This document shows positions 21,315-24,231 of a stretch of 24,231 nucleotides of DNA, piece after piece (position 1 is the stretch's first letter; each line of letters starts with the position of its first letter). The translations under genes and the position numbers were made by a program. This DNA comes from an uncultured Prevotella sp. (GTDB lineage Bacteria > Bacteroidota > Bacteroidia > Bacteroidales > Bacteroidaceae). The stretch is from positions 1 to 24,231 of the forward strand of contig USJX01000045.1 of NCBI GenBank assembly GCA_900555035.1, given 5' to 3'. Under the pieces are notes generated by a model. That model was not told where the DNA came from. It saw only the letters and a list, made by a program, of their open reading frames with translations, and ran no database searches.

Positions 21315-23043
21315 CATTACTTTTCTTTTCAAAAATCTTGCAAGCCTTGTTTCCTGCGATATAAGCTACGTATGCTTTAATTTGATAGTGAGGATAGGCT
21401 TTCTGCATATCTGCGGCATAAGCCTTTACCTGTTGGGCATCTTCTAGGTGTGCCTCTTCCAATTGATCAACAATGCCTGCGTCTTTAGACTTGTAATATT
21501 TAAACTCAATGATGCGGCAGTCGTTGTGGAATGATGTGCCAGGAATGCCGGTCAGCACTAAGTCAGCACGACCTGACGGCAAGTTCTGTTCGATGGCGAA
21601 TGTATAGCAATTGCTCAAGTAGCGGCTCAGTAACTCGAAAAATGAACAGCGAATGAAATTCTCGTTCATCTTGTCAAAGGCCTGGGCGGGAAGCTGACCT
21701 AAGTATTCCTTAACATAGTTATGGAATAATGGCTCCAGTTCTCTGTCTCTGGCAAAAGCCTCGTATGCAGGAACAAACTTACGGACATTGTCACTGATAC
21801 TATTCAATTCGTTGTAGTAACTCATATATACGCTCTTGGTCGTCAAGTTTGGCAAGGCCATTTTGTAATTGCCCTTCAGGGTGGTCATACCCAAGTAGTA
21901 GAGGCTGATAGGGTAGAACTCTGGGGAGAAGAACTTTTGCTTGTTGAACTTGCTGCGTAAATCGGCTTGTGAATAGTATAATTCTCCATCCATCAACAGG
22001 CTGTCGAGCATTTCTTTGGCATTGTCAAGCGTGATGGTCAATCTTCTTATCCAACTAGTGTCAGTGCGCAGGTTCTCATCTACCATTTCCGTAGGGATGC
22101 CGCCTTTCAGTTCTGCAAAGTTCTTGAGGAAGTAAGTCAGGATGGTAGAGTTGAACAACGGTTCTGCATTTGGCAAAAAGTGGTAACCGTCATAATTGTT
22201 GAGTATCAGAGTCCATAATTCCTCGAAAGAGGCTTGAGGGCCATATTTGTTGATGACATACTTCAGATATTGGGCTGCTTCCTTATGGGTAAAGCCCAAT
22301 AGGTTGGTAAATTCAGGCTTCAGTGTCAACATTTCTGCGATGTTGTAGCCACTGGTTAAGTCATCCATGGTGACAGGCAGTACTCCTGTGCAGAAGCAGG
22401 TACGGATGGTTCCTTCGCCAATGCCAGCCTTGATAACCTTGAAGAATGTTCGCAGGAAACTTTCCCCTGTGGTCAGGTTCTGGTACAGCGAATCCTTATA
22501 GACAACTAATAGCTGGTTGGTAAAGTTGTCGTATTCATCTATTAATATATAAAGAGGTGGAAGATTATGGGAAGCGATAAACTCGCATACTTCAATCAGC
22601 ATGTTGGAGGCATTGCCATCCTCTCTAAACTTGAAATCTCCAAAAAGGTCTCTGTTACGTTCCACCAATGTACGGAGTGGACTGCAATTCACGGCATTGA
22701 AGTTCTTCTCGATGTCTTCCTTCTTGCTGGCAACGGAAGTTGTGGAAAAGTCATACCTTACTACGAGATATTGGTTGTGCTCGTTTGTCGGGTGTTCACC
22801 AATCCAAGTTCCACCAAATAAATCCTCGAATTGTGTTGCCATGTTGCGGTCGTAATAGTGAGCCAACATGGAAACGAGCAGACTCTTTCCGAATCTGCGA
22901 GGACGGAGGAAAACAGGTGCTTTGTAACGCTCAAGCAGTGGAATATAGTTGGTCTTATCCACATAATAATATCCCTTGTGGCGAATCTCTGCAAAGTTCG
23001 CCACAGCGTATGGAACGGTAATATCTGCCTGTGAGTATGTCAT
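21310..23043 (-). CDS. AAA-ATPase_like protein with PD-(D/E)XK nuclease-like C-terminus
   Basis: 577 residues. It opens Y-Y-Y-V-D-K-T-N-Y-I-P-L-L and F-L-R-P-R-R-F-G-K-S-L-L (45-56), the degenerate Walker A of the AAA-ATPase_like family. YILIDEYDNF (about 165-174) is the Walker B region. The C-terminus holds S-G-R-A-D-L-V-L (Asp494) and R-I-I-E-F-K-Y-Y-K (Glu513, Lys515), the Asp...Glu-x-Lys pattern of the PD-(D/E)XK fold. Such proteins are abundant and variable in Bacteroidota and their function is unknown; defence or mobile-element roles have been suggested from context. It ends 47 bp before the WYL gene and starts 13 bp after the chromate transporter genes on the same strand, so it may belong to either group or stand alone. 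Confidence 0.9.
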   Translation of the reverse strand: MTYSQADITVPYAVANFAEIRHKGYYYVDKTNYIPLLERYKAPVFLRPRRFGKSLLVSMLAHYYDRNMATQFEDLFGGTWIGEHPTNEHNQYLVVRYDFSTTSVASKKEDIEKNFNAVNCSPLRTLVERNRDLFGDFKFREDGNASNMLIEVCEFIASHNLPPLYILIDEYDNFTNQLLVVYKDSLYQNLTTGESFLRTFFKVIKAGIGEGTIRTCFCTGVLPVTMDDLTSGYNIAEMLTLKPEFTNLLGFTHKEAAQYLKYVINKYGPQASFEELWTLILNNYDGYHFLPNAEPLFNSTILTYFLKNFAELKGGIPTEMVDENLRTDTSWIRRLTITLDNAKEMLDSLLMDGELYYSQADLRSKFNKQKFFSPEFYPISLYYLGMTTLKGNYKMALPNLTTKSVYMSYYNELNSISDNVRKFVPAYEAFARDRELEPLFHNYVKEYLGQLPAQAFDKMNENFIRCSFFELLSRYLSNCYTFAIEQNLPSGRADLVLTGIPGTSFHNDCRIIEFKYYKSKDAGIVDQLEEAHLEDAQQVKAYAADMQKAYPHYQIKAYVAYIAGNKACKIFEKKSND

Positions 23044-23056
23044 TGTCTAATTTCGT

Positions 23057-23629
23057 TTAATATAATAAAACTAGCCCCGCAAATGCCGCATAGAGTATCA
23101 TGCGGATGGGATTGATCTTCATCACCTTCACGCCGATAAAGGTGGCGAAGAAGAGGGCGATGGAGATATAGAAATGCCAGGGATTGGCTGGCGTAGAGAA
23201 GTTCTCGCCATTCATCAGGAGCAGGGCTGCGGCTCCCACCAAGCCGACGATGGCAGGACGAAGACCGATGAAGATGCTCTGAACGGCTGAGGTTTTCATA
23301 TACTTGTACAGCATTCTGCTGATAAGAATCATCAAAATCAAAGAGGGGAGAACCAGGGCAAAGGTTGCCACGGCACTTCCGAGTATGGCCATCATGCCGC
23401 CCATGCCTGCATTGTGCACAGCGGTATAGCCGCAATAGGTAGCAGCGTTGATGCCGATAGGTCCTGGTGTCATCTGCGAGATGGCAACGATATCAGTGAA
23501 CTCCTTCATCGTCATCCAATGATACTGCGTTACCACCTGTCCCTGAATCAGGGATATCATGGAATAGCCACCTCCGAATCCGAAGATGCCTATCTGAAGG
23601 AATACGATGAAAAGCTGAAGAAATATCAT
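23057..23629 (-). CDS. Chromate transporter (CHR) family half-size subunit, second gene
   Basis: 190 residues with about six hydrophobic helices. It begins M-I-F-L-Q-L-F-I-V-F-L-Q-I-G-I-F-G-F-G-G-G-Y-S-M with the CHR signature F-G-G-G-Y, followed by V-V-T-Q-Y-H-W-M and SQMTPGPIGINAATYCGY. One CHR domain is about 180 residues; full-length ChrA has two. The partner half lies 3 bp upstream, so they probably act as a heterodimer in the inner membrane. Family members export chromate; the native substrate in an anaerobic gut organism is uncertain. Confidence 0.9.
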   Translation of the reverse strand: MIFLQLFIVFLQIGIFGFGGGYSMISLIQGQVVTQYHWMTMKEFTDIVAISQMTPGPIGINAATYCGYTAVHNAGMGGMMAILGSAVATFALVLPSLILMILISRMLYKYMKTSAVQSIFIGLRPAIVGLVGAAALLLMNGENFSTPANPWHFYISIALFFATFIGVKVMKINPIRMILYAAFAGLVLLY

Positions 23630-23632
23630 ATA

Positions 23633-24172
23633 TTATTCTGTTGGTTGAATGAATTGTCCATAGATGTAGCCTCCCACGGCAGCGGCAATTATCACCCAGA
23701 TGGGGTTGACACCTACCAGCCATATCAGGAGGGCGGAGAGGATAGGAATCCAGCAGTTGACGAGCGAAATCCTGGCACTCTTGGCTAGTGAGAACGTAGG
23801 TACGGCTATCAGTGCCACCACGGCAGGACGGAGGCCTGCAAACAGGGCAGCCACCACCTTGTTGTCTTCAAACTGATGGAAAAACATGGCTATCGCCAAG
23901 ATAATAAGAAACGATGGCAACGAAGCGCCGAGGGTGCAGACGATGGCTCCCGGTGTCTTTGCCAACTTATATCCGAGCAGGGAACTCATGTTGATGGCCA
24001 AGGCTCCCGGACAAACCTGGGTAGTAGCGATGGCATCCAAGAATTCCTCCTTTGTCATCCAATGATGCTTATCGACGACTTCGGATTCTATAATAGGAAT
24101 CATGGCATAGCCACCACCAAAGGTGACTATGCCAATCTTCAAAAATGTCTTAAATAAATCTGTATATTTCAT
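23633..24172 (-). CDS. Chromate transporter (CHR) family half-size subunit, first gene
   Basis: 179 residues. It opens MKYTDLFKTFLKIGIVTFGG, with G-G-G-Y-A-M-I at about 19-25, then D-K-H-H-W-M and a T-Q-V-C-P-G-A-L-A-I-N segment matching the CHR fold. It pairs with the gene 3 bp downstream, and each carries the same N-terminal motif, as expected for two duplicated halves. An upstream gene ends 4 bp before its start, so it is part of a longer minus-strand operon. Confidence 0.9.
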   Translation of the reverse strand: MKYTDLFKTFLKIGIVTFGGGYAMIPIIESEVVDKHHWMTKEEFLDAIATTQVCPGALAINMSSLLGYKLAKTPGAIVCTLGASLPSFLIILAIAMFFHQFEDNKVVAALFAGLRPAVVALIAVPTFSLAKSARISLVNCWIPILSALLIWLVGVNPIWVIIAAAVGGYIYGQFIQPTE

Positions 24173-24176
24173 TTAT

Positions 24177-24231
24177 TTACTTTACTCTTTCTTCAATCCA
24201 CTGACGTGCATTGACAAATGCCTCAATCCAA
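24177..24231 (-). CDS. C-terminal end of an unidentified gene
   Basis: Only the last 17 codons are in the window: WIEAFVNARQWIEERVK then TAA. The stop lies 4 bp before the first chromate transporter gene, on the same strand. Its amphipathic helical character fits a protein C-terminus, but the family cannot be told from this piece. Confidence 0.4.
   Translation of the reverse strand, partial: WIEAFVNARQWIEERVK

Overview
The window looks like chromosome of a Bacteroidota organism, most likely a gut Prevotella/Segatella relative. The pointers are TAnnTTTG-type -7 promoter boxes, a GLPGLI protein next to a TonB-type outer-membrane barrel, a TPR/membrane/HTH regulator, DUF3244, DUF4143 and AAA-ATPase_like solitary ATPases, a secreted GH51 arabinofuranosidase, and an IS1380-type transposase remnant. 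This assignment is inferred from gene families, not from a marker gene.

Left part (1-5172, + strand): a membrane TPR/HTH regulator, cut by the window edge and apparently frameshifted, precedes a palindrome and a good Bacteroidota promoter. These lead into a four-gene secretion-type operon: a DUF3244 protein, a 57-residue secreted three-cysteine peptide, a GLPGLI protein and a TonB-dependent-receptor-like outer-membrane barrel. The operon closes with a clear intrinsic terminator. A stem-loop follows the peptide gene, and the last two genes overlap. It reads as a periplasm/outer-membrane peptide system with its own sensor-regulator.

Middle part (5173-14540): four 32-33 bp direct repeats and a -7 box precede a DUF4143 AAA ATPase, followed closely by an AzgA/NCS2 purine permease. 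On the minus strand come a small outer-membrane barrel, a GH51 arabinofuranosidase with an extra lectin-like domain, an S41-type lipoprotein peptidase and a second outer-membrane barrel. A decayed IS1380-type element (about 14211-14480) separates this from the next block.

Right part (14545-23043, minus strand), the most interesting: in transcription order an AAA ATPase/PD-(D/E)XK protein, a WYL-domain regulator, a large hybrid protein (methyltransferase/specificity-subunit-like region fused to a histidine-kinase ATPase), a receiver protein with an unidentified C-terminal domain, and a PIF1/RecD-like helicase with a TPR-like tail. The kinase and helicase genes carry almost the same 59-bp promoter region. 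The kinase's copy lies inside the 3' end of the WYL gene and the helicase's copy looks like a copy of that WYL tail, so the two units probably share one control circuit. I infer a phosphorelay-controlled, WYL-regulated defence or mobile-element-surveillance system. I do not recognise it as a named system.

Right edge (23057-24231, minus strand): a pair of half-size chromate (CHR) transporter subunits and the last codons of an upstream gene. No rRNA, tRNA or CRISPR array was seen.
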